From: Asanoa sp040676615 | Lineage (GTDB): Bacteria > Actinomycetota > Actinomycetes > Mycobacteriales > Micromonosporaceae | Length of the DNA: 64,000 nucleotides | NCBI RefSeq assembly: GCF_040676615.1 | Contig: NZ_JBFAPI010000008.1 | Location: forward strand, 124,001 to 188,000 | Direction of reading: 5' to 3' | Shown: positions 1-8,293 of the stretch, piece by piece | Layout of the letters: each line of letters begins with the position of its first letter | Position numbering within the stretch: position 1 is the first letter of the stretch | Notes under the pieces: generated by a model | The model's database searches: none | Told to the model about the DNA's origin: nothing | What the model saw: only the letters and a program-made list of their open reading frames with translations | Translations under genes and position numbers: made by a program

Positions 1-533
1 CGGGCCGCCGCCCGCGCCACTACGCCGGGCGCACCGGCAAACGGCGCAAGAGCCAACAGCTCACCGTGTACGACGGCCGCCAGCACCAGTGGCGGCGCCG
101 ACGTGCCGCCGGCCACCAGCGAGGCGAGCGCGTCCAGCCGCGGCGAGGCGGACCCGTCGACCGGGTGCCCGAGCAGTTCCGGAGCCACCGACCCGCGCGC
201 CGCCAGCACGTGCAACCGGGCCAGCACCTGGCGAGGTGCCTTCGGCCAGGTCTCGACCAGCGACGGCAGCGCCGCGGCGACCCGCAGGCAGCCCTGCACC
301 ACCGGGTCGGTCACGACGCCGGCGCGGACCTGCTCGCGGTCGTGCGCGTACCCCGCCAAAGCCGCCGAAGCCACCGCCGACCGCAGGCTGACCTCGGCCG
401 CGACCGCTCCGCCCTGCCGGCGCAGCGCGCGATGCCGCATCGCGGCGTCGGCGGTGTCCCGGGCCTGCCCAACGGCGGCTCGCACGTCGGCGAGCGCCAG
501 CAACGGCGCGAGCGGATCAACGGGTGCGGTCAC
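1..533 (-). CDS. Fic/Fido-like protein, degenerate motif (3' end cut off by window edge)
   Basis: Read leftward from GTG at 533, this gives an Ala/Leu/Arg-rich helical protein starting VTAPVDPLAPLLAL and running off the window after about 177 residues. Near the edge it has HGELLALAPF...GVVARAAAR. This resembles the Fic layout (H, PF, then GNGR and a late Arg), but the DGN core residues are replaced. Intact Fic enzymes transfer AMP or another nucleotide to proteins; this copy may lack that activity. I recall similar proteins labelled 'oxidoreductase' or Fic next to acs in other actinomycetes, but I cannot confirm that here. It is divergent from acs across 100 bp. The start is supported by a -10-like TAGCGT seven bases before GTG and by the absence of a Shine-Dalgarno. 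The family call is tentative. Confidence 0.55.
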   Translation of the reverse strand, partial: MTAPVDPLAPLLALADVRAAVGQARDTADAAMRHRALRRQGGAVAAEVSLRSAVASAALAGYAHDREQVRAGVVTDPVVQGCLRVAAALPSLVETWPKAPRQVLARLHVLAARGSVAPELLGHPVDGSASPRLDALASLVAGGTSAPPLVLAAVVHGELLALAPFAGAPGVVARAAA

Positions 534-540
534 GGTGGCA

Positions 541-546
541 ACGCTA
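541..546 (-). promoter_or_regulatory. -10 box for leaderless Fic-like gene
   Basis: TAGCGT on the minus strand lies exactly 7 bases before the GTG at 533, so transcription would begin at or beside the start codon. No ribosome binding site is visible and no clear -35 is seen. Confidence 0.4.
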
Positions 547-633
547 GCCGAGGGCCCGCGACCTGCACGAAACCGCGCGCTGGTGGCAGGATTCCAGCAA
601 GACCCCGAACCCCCCGGTGCAAGGAGCGTGACG

Positions 634-2598
634 ATGAGCGAGACCTTGGCGAACTTGCTACAGGAGAACCGCCGTTTCGAACCACCAGCCGCGCTCGCCG
701 AGGCAGCCAACGTCAAGGCGGACGCCTACGGCGAGGCCGCCGACGACCGTCTCGCGTTCTGGGCCAAGCAGGCCGGCCGGCTGGACTGGGCCAAGCAATG
801 GGACCAGGTCCTCGACTGGTCGAACCCGCCGTTCGCGAAGTGGTTCGTCGGCGGCGAGCTCAACGTGGCCTACAACTGCCTCGACCGGCACGTCGCGGCC
901 GGCAAGGGTGACAAGGTCGCCATCCACTGGGAGGGCGAGCCCGGCGACACCCGCACGCTGACCTACTCCGACCTGCACCAACTGACCTGCCAGGCGGCCA
1001 ACGCGCTGACCGACCTGGGCGTGGTGGCCGGCGACCGCGTGGCGATCTACCTGCCGATGATTCCCGAGGCCGCGGTCGCGATGCTGGCCTGCGCCCGGAT
1101 CGGCGCGACGCACAGCGTGGTCTTCGGCGGCTTCTCCGTCGACGCGCTGTCCGGCCGGATCCAGGACGCCAGCGCCAAGGTCGTGATCACCGCCGATGGT
1201 GGCTACCGCCGCGGCAAGCCGTCGGCGCTCAAGCCGACCGTCGACGAAGCGGTCGCCCAGTGCCCGACCATCGAGCACGTGCTCGTGGTCCGCCGCACCG
1301 GGCAGGAGGTGGCCTGGGGCGACAAGGACCTGTGGTGGCACGAGACGGTCGAGACGGCCAGCACCGAGCACGAAGCGCAGCCGTTCGACGCCGAGCACCC
1401 GCTCTTCATCCTCTACACCAGCGGCACGACGGCCAAGCCCAAGGGCATCCTGCACACCACCGGCGGCTATCTCACGCAGACCTCGTACACCCAGCATGCG
1501 GTCTTCGACCTGAAGCCGGAGACCGACGTCTACTGGTGCACCGCCGACATCGGCTGGGTGACCGGCCACTCCTACATCGTCTACGGGCCTCTTTCCAACG
1601 GCGCCACCCAGGTGATGTACGAGGGCACGCCGGACACTCCCCACAAGGGACGGTTCTGGGAGATCGTCGACAAGTACGGCGTCACGATCCTCTACACCGC
1701 ACCGACGCTGATCCGCACGATGATGAAGTGGGGCGACGACTTCCCCGCCGCGGCCGACCTCTCGTCGTTGCGGGTGCTCGGCTCGGTCGGCGAGCCGATC
1801 AACCCCGAGGCCTGGATGTGGTACCGCAAGAACATCGGTCGCGACAATTGTCCGATTGTCGACACGTGGTGGCAGACCGAAACCGGCTCGATCATGATTT
1901 CGCCGCTACCGGGAGTAACCGCCACCAAACCGGGTAGTGCGATGCGCCCGCTGCCCGGGATCGCCGCCGACGTGGTCGACGACCAGGGCCAGAGCGTGCC
2001 CAACGGTGGCGGTGGCTACCTGGTGCTGCGCGAGCCCTGGCCGTCGATGCTGCGCACGATCTGGGGCGATGACCAGCGCTTCATCGACACCTACTGGAGC
2101 CGGTTCCAGGGCATGTACTTCGCCGGCGACGGCGCCAAGAAAGACGACGACGGCGACCTGTGGCTGCTCGGCCGGGTCGACGACGTGATGCTGGTGTCGG
2201 GCCACAACATCTCGACGACCGAAGTGGAGTCGGCGCTGGTCTCGCACCCGTCGGTGGCCGAAGCGGCGGTCGTCGGCGCCACCGACCCGACGACCGGCCA
2301 GGCGATCGTCGCGTTCACCATCCCGCGTGGCTCGGTCGACAGCGAGGGCGAGGCGGGCGCGGTCCTGATCAAGGAACTGCGCGACCACGTGGCCAAGACC
2401 CTCGGCCCGATCGCCAAGCCGCGGCAGATCATGCTGGTGCCCGAATTGCCGAAGACGCGGTCCGGAAAAATCATGCGCCGACTGCTGCGCGACGTGGCCG
2501 AACACCGCTCCCTCGGCGACGTCACCACACTGCAGGATTCGACAGTTATGGATCTGATCTCCGACGGTATGCAGTCGGCGAAGTCCGCAGACGAGTAA
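634..2598 (+). CDS. acs: acetyl-CoA synthetase (AMP-forming)
   Basis: Cytosolic enzyme that activates acetate with ATP to acetyl-AMP and then acetyl-CoA. The product is 654 residues, the usual Acs length. Visible family signatures: the phosphate-binding loop YTSGTTAKPKG near residue 260, WWQTETG with the following GS.MRPLPG segment, the hinge/adenylate motif YFAGDGAKKD near 492, and the C-terminal PKTRSGKIMRR. The Lys in SGK is residue 612, the catalytic lysine that is acetylated in studied Acs enzymes. The ATG at 634 is chosen because AAGGAG lies 7 bases upstream and the N-terminus matches the family; the reading frame stays open further upstream but without family sequence. A strong terminator follows. 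Acetate is the expected substrate; propionate specificity cannot be excluded by eye. Confidence 0.93.
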   Translation: MSETLANLLQENRRFEPPAALAEAANVKADAYGEAADDRLAFWAKQAGRLDWAKQWDQVLDWSNPPFAKWFVGGELNVAYNCLDRHVAAGKGDKVAIHWEGEPGDTRTLTYSDLHQLTCQAANALTDLGVVAGDRVAIYLPMIPEAAVAMLACARIGATHSVVFGGFSVDALSGRIQDASAKVVITADGGYRRGKPSALKPTVDEAVAQCPTIEHVLVVRRTGQEVAWGDKDLWWHETVETASTEHEAQPFDAEHPLFILYTSGTTAKPKGILHTTGGYLTQTSYTQHAVFDLKPETDVYWCTADIGWVTGHSYIVYGPLSNGATQVMYEGTPDTPHKGRFWEIVDKYGVTILYTAPTLIRTMMKWGDDFPAAADLSSLRVLGSVGEPINPEAWMWYRKNIGRDNCPIVDTWWQTETGSIMISPLPGVTATKPGSAMRPLPGIAADVVDDQGQSVPNGGGGYLVLREPWPSMLRTIWGDDQRFIDTYWSRFQGMYFAGDGAKKDDDGDLWLLGRVDDVMLVSGHNISTTEVESALVSHPSVAEAAVVGATDPTTGQAIVAFTIPRGSVDSEGEAGAVLIKELRDHVAKTLGPIAKPRQIMLVPELPKTRSGKIMRRLLRDVAEHRSLGDVTTLQDSTVMDLISDGMQSAKSADE

Positions 2599-2617
2599 GC
2601 ATTAGTCCTGATTGATG

Positions 2618-2653
2618 GCGGGCGAACCCGATTTGGGTTCGCCCGCTTTCGTT
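2618..2653 (+). terminator. intrinsic terminator after acs
   Basis: Perfect 12-bp stem GCGGGCGAACCC / GGGTTCGCCCGC with a 5-base loop, followed by TTTCGTT. It lies 19 bases after the acs stop codon. Confidence 0.85.
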
Positions 2654-2839
2654 CGCAGGTGGCGGGCGTCGATGTGACGCTGAGTGGCCCGGCCGCCAAG
2701 ATTTTTGAAACAAATCGACGCGTCCGACTTCCCTCCTGGCCCAGTAATGCTTAGTTTCCTCATTGGCCCCTTATTAGGTGCCTGCTCTTCCGCCCTCGCT
2801 ACCCCCCGAGGACGGCTCCCTCACACCGGAGGTATCCAC

Positions 2840-5254
2840 GTGCGCAAAGTCGCAGTGGGGCTGCTTGGTCTGTCGCTGGCCGCGACAACCAGCTTCGCGC
2901 TGAGCGGCGCGGCGTTTGGCCAGTCGCCAAAGGCCGCGGCGCCGGCGGCAGCCCCTACGTCGTCCGAGCCTCAGCTGACGTCGGACGATCTATCCAACCC
3001 CCAGGAGTCGAAGCGTCGCGAGCTACGCGACGTTGCCCTGGAGGACGTCATCGCGGGCAAGGCCAAGCCGCAGATGATCAACGGCAGCAAGGTCGTCAAG
3101 GTCGGCAAGAAGAGCCTGAGCAAGGCTGACCAGAAGCGGACCGGCAAGAAGGAGGTCGACCAGTACGTCGAGCTCCAGCGGGAGAAGACCGACAAGATCT
3201 TCGTGATCCTGACGGAGTTCGGCAACGACCGGCACCCGTCCTACCCGGACCAGGACACCGACCCGGACACCGCGGGTCCGACCACGTTCGACGGTCCGCT
3301 GCACAACGCGATCCCGGCACCCAACCGTGCCACCGACAACTCGACGATCTGGCAGGCCGACTTCAACCAGGCCCACTTCCAGAAGCTCTACTTCGGCACC
3401 GGCAAGGACGACGAGTCGCTGAAGCAGTACATGGAGGCGCAGTCGTCGGGCCGCTACACGGTCGACGGTGTGGTGACCGACTGGGTCAAGGTGCAATACA
3501 ACGAGGCCCGCTACGGCCGCTCTGACGGCTTCCCGTGCGCGAGCAACGTCTGCACCAACACCTGGGCGCTCATCCGCGACGCCGCCAACCAGTGGTACGC
3601 GGGCGAGCTCGCCAAGGGTCGTCCGGCCGCCGACGTCAACGCCGAGCTGAAGAGCTTCGACCAGTGGGACCGCTACGACTACGACGGCGACGGCAACTTC
3701 AACGAGCCCGACGGCTACCTCGACCACTTCCAGATCGTCCACGCCGGTGGCGACCAGGCCGACGGTGACCCGCACCAGGGCGAAGACGCCATCTGGAGCC
3801 ACCGCTGGGCGGCCTTCCAGGGCACCGGCCAGGGCCCGACGGGCAACCCGGGCGGCGGCACCCAGATCGGCACCAGTGGCGTGTGGATCTACGACTACAC
3901 GATCCAGCCGGAAAACGGTGGTCGCAGCGTCTTCTACCACGAGTACTCGCACGACCTGGGCCTGCCTGACGACTACGACACGTCGGGCGCGGGCGACAAC
4001 CCGAATGAATACTGGACGCTGATGGCGCAGAGCCGCCTCGGCGCCAAGGGCGAGCAGTTCATCGGCGACCGTGCCGGCGACATGGGCGCCTGGAACAAGC
4101 TGCAACTCGGCTGGCTCGACTACGTCGTCACGCCCGCCGGCGTCAAGGACAGCTGGACCCTCGGCCCGGAGGAATACAACTCCGACAAGCCGCAGGCGCT
4201 GGTTGTTCCGCTCGGGCTCAAGGACGTCGTCCACGACGTCGGCGCGGTGGCCGACGGCAGCTACCAGTGGTGGAGTGGCGACGCCGACGACCTGACCGGC
4301 GATGCCGCACACACGATGTCGCGCCAGGTGACGCTGCCGGCCGGCACGTCGACGCTGACCTTCAAGGCCCGCTGGGACATTGAAGACTGCGGTGACACGC
4401 CCTGCGACTTCGCGTACGTCGAGGTCGACTCGGGCAACGGCTTCGTCCCGATCAAGGGCAACATCACCAACGCCCCGGAGGCCGAGGGCGGCTTCGGGAT
4501 CGACGGCATCCAGGAGACCTACACCGACGCGTCGTTCGACCTGTCGGCGTTCGCCGGCAAGACGGTCACCCTGCGGTTCCGCTACGAGACCGACTCGGCG
4601 CAGCGCGGCAACCCGGACACCCCCCTGCCCAACGGCATCTTCATCGACAAGATCGCCATCACCAACGGCGGCACCGCGGTGTTCACCGACGGTGACGCGG
4701 CCGGCAACATGGGCTGGACGGTCGACGGGTTCCAGAACGTCGGTTCATCGTTCATCACCCAGCACCCGCACTACTACATCGCCGGGTGGCGGACCTACGT
4801 CAGCTACGACAAGTACCTGCAGTACGGTCCGTACTTCTTCAACCGGGTGACCGAGGACAAGGTCGACCACTTCCCGTACCAGACGGGTCTGTTGGTCTCC
4901 TACTGGGACACCTCGCAGGGCGACAACAACGTCAGCGAGCACCCCGGTGCGGGCCTCAACCTCTATGTGGACGCTCGGCCGAAGACCCTCTACCGCCTCG
5001 ACGGCCTGCCGTGGCGCACCCGGGTCCAGATCTACGACGCGCCGTTCAGCCTGCGCAAGGCCGACTCGTTCTCGCTCCACGTGAACGACCAGGTCATGTA
5101 CGTGCGTGGCCCGGAGGCCAACCCGGTCTTCGACGACACGCAGAACTACTTCGACACGGCGCTGCCGAACCATGGCGTCAAGCTGCCCGCGGTCGGCGTG
5201 AAGATCAAGGTTGTCCAGGAGAACGGCACCTCCGTCAAGATCAAGGTCAACTGA
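2840..5254 (+). CDS. secreted immune inhibitor A-family metalloprotease (M6)
   Basis: The product is 804 residues from GTG 2840, which has GGAGG 7 bases upstream. The N-terminus (VRKVAVGLLGLSLAATTSFA...) is a classic signal peptide, so the protein should be exported. Residues about 30-130 look like a propeptide rich in Lys and Asp. The zinc site HEYSHDLGLPDDYD (HExxH at about 367-371 plus downstream Gly and Asp) identifies the M6 immune inhibitor A family, and residue stretches 470-650 resemble the carbohydrate-binding/MAM-like beta domains common in this family. Asp-rich segments such as DYDGDGNFNEPDGY suggest calcium binding. It sits alone between two terminators, so it is probably monocistronic. 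The substrate is unknown; a general extracellular protease is the safest reading. Confidence 0.9.
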   Translation: MRKVAVGLLGLSLAATTSFALSGAAFGQSPKAAAPAAAPTSSEPQLTSDDLSNPQESKRRELRDVALEDVIAGKAKPQMINGSKVVKVGKKSLSKADQKRTGKKEVDQYVELQREKTDKIFVILTEFGNDRHPSYPDQDTDPDTAGPTTFDGPLHNAIPAPNRATDNSTIWQADFNQAHFQKLYFGTGKDDESLKQYMEAQSSGRYTVDGVVTDWVKVQYNEARYGRSDGFPCASNVCTNTWALIRDAANQWYAGELAKGRPAADVNAELKSFDQWDRYDYDGDGNFNEPDGYLDHFQIVHAGGDQADGDPHQGEDAIWSHRWAAFQGTGQGPTGNPGGGTQIGTSGVWIYDYTIQPENGGRSVFYHEYSHDLGLPDDYDTSGAGDNPNEYWTLMAQSRLGAKGEQFIGDRAGDMGAWNKLQLGWLDYVVTPAGVKDSWTLGPEEYNSDKPQALVVPLGLKDVVHDVGAVADGSYQWWSGDADDLTGDAAHTMSRQVTLPAGTSTLTFKARWDIEDCGDTPCDFAYVEVDSGNGFVPIKGNITNAPEAEGGFGIDGIQETYTDASFDLSAFAGKTVTLRFRYETDSAQRGNPDTPLPNGIFIDKIAITNGGTAVFTDGDAAGNMGWTVDGFQNVGSSFITQHPHYYIAGWRTYVSYDKYLQYGPYFFNRVTEDKVDHFPYQTGLLVSYWDTSQGDNNVSEHPGAGLNLYVDARPKTLYRLDGLPWRTRVQIYDAPFSLRKADSFSLHVNDQVMYVRGPEANPVFDDTQNYFDTALPNHGVKLPAVGVKIKVVQENGTSVKIKVN

Positions 5255-5283
5255 TCTTCTCGGGTACGCCGTAACAGCACATC

Positions 5284-5327
5284 GCGCCCCCCGCCCCGCC
5301 GTCCGGTGGAGCGGGGGGCGCTCTCCC
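5284..5327 (+). terminator. terminator after M6 protease gene
   Basis: Perfect 11-bp stem GCGCCCCCCGC / GCGGGGGGCGC with a 16-base loop, then TCTCCCTT. It lies 30 bases after the protease stop codon. Confidence 0.75.
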
Positions 5328-5371
5328 TTCCGGAACCCGCAGCCTCGTCGTAGCGTCCAAGGAAGGTGCAT

Positions 5372-5839
5372 GTGAGAAGCCGCGCCGTCGTTGTCGCCAC
5401 GCTCGTCCTGGCGGGCAGCCTGACGGGCGCCTGCGGGTCGGAGGGAGGGACCGCCATGCCCGGCACGTCGTCGTCCTCGCCGTCTTCCCCGGAGCCGTCC
5501 GCACCTCCGCCCTCTCCGTCGTCGCCGGTCGCGCCGCGCGACGGTGACCGGACGCTGTCGCCGATCCCGCCACCCACGCTGCCACCGCCGAAAACCGGCC
5601 CCTCCGGGCCGACCGACAACATCCCGGGCGACGTCGTGGGCGGCCGGGTGGTCAAGGGCGGGTCCGGCCCCTGCTACGCGGTGCTCACCGACGACGGGCG
5701 GCGGTTCGCGCTACACAGCGACGCCGGCCTGGTCCTCGAAGAGGGCACCTACATCACGGCCAAGGTCGCGCGGCTCCGCGTGAAGATCGACTGTGGCGAG
5801 GGCACGCCGCGAGAGTTGATCTCGTTCAGGCGGCAGTGA
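5372..5839 (+). CDS. small secreted lipoprotein of unknown function
   Basis: The product is 155 residues. The N-terminus VRSRAVVVATLVLAGSLTGAC has a short basic head, a hydrophobic core and an LTGAC lipobox, so a lipidated surface protein is expected. Next comes a Ser/Pro-rich spacer of about 60 residues, then a compact C-terminal domain with two Cys that could form a disulfide (GPCYAVLTDDGRRFALH... and VKIDCGEGTPREL). GTG 5372 is preferred over GTG 5366 because GGAAGG then sits 5 bases upstream. The 3' end overlaps the 3' end of the opposite-strand peptidase gene by 14 bases. No known family is recognised. Confidence 0.7.
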   Translation: MRSRAVVVATLVLAGSLTGACGSEGGTAMPGTSSSSPSSPEPSAPPPSPSSPVAPRDGDRTLSPIPPPTLPPPKTGPSGPTDNIPGDVVGGRVVKGGSGPCYAVLTDDGRRFALHSDAGLVLEEGTYITAKVARLRVKIDCGEGTPRELISFRRQ

Positions 5840-6932
5840 TCTCGACCCAGTCGAACTCGTGGTCGCACGGCGGCCCCTCGGCGACGCCGAACCGGCGCTC
5901 GTCGAGGTCCATCAGCACCGTATAGACGGTCTCCGAGCGTTCGGCATACACGTCGCGCTCGTCGACGTGCCGGCAGATCGCGTTCGGATAGCTCTGGTGG
6001 TCGCGCAGGATCGCGGCCAGGTCGTCGTCGACGAGTTTGCCCGGCTCGGCCGCGGCGGCCAGCAGGCGGCGGGCGCGAGCGGCGCGGAAGAGAGTGGACC
6101 CACCGAAGTCGTTGACCAGGTCGCGCACGGGCAACACGGTCTCCAGGTGGTTGGCGTGCGCGATCACCCCGTCGGCCGGGTGCAGCCAGCCGGCCGCGCC
6201 GGGCACCAACTCCAGGTCGATCAACTCGCCGCCGGCCGGGCCGGCCTGGCCGAGCAGCAGGTTCATCGAGGCGTTGCGCGGGCTCGGCACGACCGCCTTG
6301 AGGGCGCGGCCGAGCGTGTCGGCTTCGAGGGCGGCGCGGAGCACCACGTGGTAGGGCACGCCCGGCCGCTGAGGGTCGGCGCCGTCGCGGTCGGTGGTGA
6401 GCATGTTGACGCAGATGCCGATGCCGGCGGAGTTGAGGCCGGCCTTGGCGAGCATGCCGGCCTCGGTCAGCGCGACGACCCGGTGGCCGTGCTCGTCGGT
6501 GGTGCTCAGCAGTACCATCGCCTGCCGCTGGTCGGGATGCCAGTCCCAGTTCTGGGCCATCAGGGTGTGGCCGGTCGCGGTGTGCGTGCCGAGCGCGCCG
6601 AGCACCGTGCAACCACCGGCCGCGCCGTCGGGCGGCGTACCGTAGATCAATTCGGTTCTGGCGTTGACCGCGTAAAGGTCGCCGACCCCGACGCCGGCGC
6701 CCTCGGCGGTGCCGTCGAGCATCTCCGCGATCCGCGGGTAGAGCCGCACCGTTTCAGCCCGGAACGTCTCGCCGGCGGCCCGGGTCACGTCGGCTCCCAG
6801 CCCCACCGCGCGGAACCGGCCCGCGTAGAGATCGAGGTTGGCGGCGATCCGGTCGCGGGCCGCCTGCCCGTAGGCGAAGCCGCATTCGCCAGGTGTGCCA
6901 CGGACGTCGACGTAAGGAACCGGCAGTGTCAT
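5826..6932 (-). CDS. C45-family Ntn hydrolase (acyl-CoA:6-APA acyltransferase-like)
   Basis: The product is 368 residues. The sequence around AAGGCTVLGAL puts a Cys at about residue 108 after small residues, where C45 peptidases self-cleave to expose the nucleophilic Cys. It is followed by GHTLMAQNWDWHPDQ, the second hallmark of the acyl-coenzyme A:isopenicillin N acyltransferase superfamily. The N-terminal part (RGTPGECGFAYGQAARDRI) also matches. Most bacterial members are amidases of unknown substrate, so a penicillin-related role should not be assumed. ATG 6932 is chosen because the protein family begins here and TAACGT, a -10-like box, lies 7 bases upstream. It is divergent from the alpha/beta hydrolase gene across 81 bp. 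Confidence 0.8.
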   Translation of the reverse strand: MTLPVPYVDVRGTPGECGFAYGQAARDRIAANLDLYAGRFRAVGLGADVTRAAGETFRAETVRLYPRIAEMLDGTAEGAGVGVGDLYAVNARTELIYGTPPDGAAGGCTVLGALGTHTATGHTLMAQNWDWHPDQRQAMVLLSTTDEHGHRVVALTEAGMLAKAGLNSAGIGICVNMLTTDRDGADPQRPGVPYHVVLRAALEADTLGRALKAVVPSPRNASMNLLLGQAGPAGGELIDLELVPGAAGWLHPADGVIAHANHLETVLPVRDLVNDFGGSTLFRAARARRLLAAAAEPGKLVDDDLAAILRDHQSYPNAICRHVDERDVYAERSETVYTVLMDLDERRFGVAEGPPCDHEFDWVEITAA

Positions 6933-6939
6933 GTCCCTG

Positions 6940-6945
6940 ACGTTA
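6940..6945 (-). promoter_or_regulatory. -10 box, leaderless promoter of C45 gene
   Basis: TAACGT on the minus strand lies 7 bases before the ATG at 6932, the spacing expected if the transcript begins at the start codon. Confidence 0.4.
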
Positions 6946-7001
6946 ATCCCTAGGAGGTCGCTCCGGGAGATCTCCGGAGCCGGATCAGGGCACCGCTGAC
7001 C

Positions 7002-7007
7002 TAGGCT
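7002..7007 (+). promoter_or_regulatory. -10 box, leaderless promoter of hydrolase gene
   Basis: TAGGCT lies 6 bases before the ATG at 7014, with no Shine-Dalgarno in between. mqnC has the same hexamer at the same distance. Confidence 0.5.
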
Positions 7008-7013
7008 GGCCGA

Positions 7014-7934
7014 ATGGAGCCGGTGGTAGACGAGACAAGCGTGCTGGTCGACGGGCCGTGGACGCATCGGTCGGTGGGTGCCAACGGAAACCGCTTCCAC
7101 GTCGTGGAGGCCGGCGCGGGGCCGCTTGTGCTGTTCCTGCACGGCTTCCCGGAGTTCTGGTGGGCCTGGCACGAGATGCTGCCCGCGGTGGCCGATGCCG
7201 GTTTCCGGGCGGTCGCGGTGGATATGCGGGGATACGGCGCCAGTGACAAACCGCCCAGGGGGTACGACGGGTTCACCATGGCCGCCGATGTCACCGGCCT
7301 GATCCGGGCGCTAGGCGAGCGCGAGGCGACGATCGTGGGCGCCGGGTTCGGCGGGATGGTCGGGTGGGCGGCGGCCGCGTTCCACCCGAAGATGGTGCGC
7401 CGGCTCGTGGTGCTCGGCGCCGCGCATCCGCTCCGGCTCCGTGCGGCGATCTTCGCGGACCCGCGCGGCCAGTTCAACGCCGCGACGCCGACGCTGCGTT
7501 TCCAACTGCCGCGCTACGAGCACGTGCTGGTCCGCGACGGCGCGGCGATGGTCGGCGGCTTCCTGCGTCGCTGGTCCGGGCCGGGGTGGAAGCTGTCGGC
7601 CGGGTTCGACGACTACGTCGCGCGTTGCCAGGAGGCGATGCGGATCCCGCAGGCCGCCTTCTGCGCGCTCGAGGGCTATCGCTGGGCGTTCCGGTCGGCG
7701 CTGCGACTACACGGCTATCGGTTCGTCAAGCAGATGCAGACGCCGCTGACCACGCCGACACTGCAACTGCACGGTGCGCTCGACCGGGCGGTGCTGCCGC
7801 GCACGGCGCAGGGATCAGGGCGTTACTGCGTCGCGCCGTACGAGTGGCGCCTGTTGGATGGTGTCGGCCACTACCCGCATCTCGAAGCGCCAGACCTGGT
7901 GCTGGGCGAGGTGCTCCGCTGGGCCAAGTCTTAG
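7014..7934 (+). CDS. alpha/beta hydrolase, epoxide hydrolase-like, nucleophile missing
   Basis: The product is 306 residues with the full alpha/beta-hydrolase order: oxyanion segment FLHGFPEFWWAW at 43-54, DMRGYGASDKP near 77, the nucleophile-elbow position VGAGFGGMVG near 107, a cap region, and the C-terminal GVGHYPHLEAP with the catalytic His. In epoxide hydrolases the elbow reads GHDWGG with Asp as nucleophile; here the Asp position is Gly (GAGFGG). The His and the acid-loop region are otherwise recognisable. It may be inactive, may use another residue, or may act as a binding protein. The start codon is likely leaderless. The 3' end overlaps the next opposite-strand gene by 4 bases. Confidence 0.85.
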   Translation: MEPVVDETSVLVDGPWTHRSVGANGNRFHVVEAGAGPLVLFLHGFPEFWWAWHEMLPAVADAGFRAVAVDMRGYGASDKPPRGYDGFTMAADVTGLIRALGEREATIVGAGFGGMVGWAAAAFHPKMVRRLVVLGAAHPLRLRAAIFADPRGQFNAATPTLRFQLPRYEHVLVRDGAAMVGGFLRRWSGPGWKLSAGFDDYVARCQEAMRIPQAAFCALEGYRWAFRSALRLHGYRFVKQMQTPLTTPTLQLHGALDRAVLPRTAQGSGRYCVAPYEWRLLDGVGHYPHLEAPDLVLGEVLRWAKS

Positions 7935-8293
7935 GCGCGCTGCTCGCGCAGGTCCCTGACCTCGTTGGCGGGCGCCCACCCTTGGTAGACGCCGAAGTCG
8001 AACCGTTCGAGGCCGAGCGACTCGGCGACCGGGGCCCGGCCGCCGGTGTATTCCACCCGCAACCAGCCGTCGTGCTCGGCGAGCACGATGAACGGCTCCC
8101 CCTTCCACGAACAGGTGGTGCGCACGTAGGCCAGTTCAGCCACCTCGCCCACCGGAACGACCCGGACGTAACGCCCCGCCCGTACTTCCTTGAAGCCGTC
8201 GCCGGGATCCGGCTGGTAGATCCGGACCTGCTCGCCGTCGGGGCTGGCGTCGTATTCGCGGTCCTGCCAGCGGGCCACGTACCCGTCGCGCAT
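7931..8293 (-). CDS. hypothetical protein coupled to the double-SseB gene
   Basis: The product is 120 residues, soluble, acidic, rich in Asp, Glu, Trp and Tyr (MRDGYVARWQDREYDASPDG...). No family is recognised. The start overlaps the stop codon of the upstream 1601-residue protein (GTGATG: TGA stop at 8295-8293, ATG at 8293, with an alternative GTG at 8296), so the two are translationally coupled and probably work together. The single Cys and lack of a signal peptide or membrane segment fit a cytosolic partner. A chaperone or partner of the SseB-type protein is only a guess. Confidence 0.65.
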   Translation of the reverse strand: MRDGYVARWQDREYDASPDGEQVRIYQPDPGDGFKEVRAGRYVRVVPVGEVAELAYVRTTCSWKGEPFIVLAEHDGWLRVEYTGGRAPVAESLGLERFDFGVYQGWAPANEVRDLREQRA

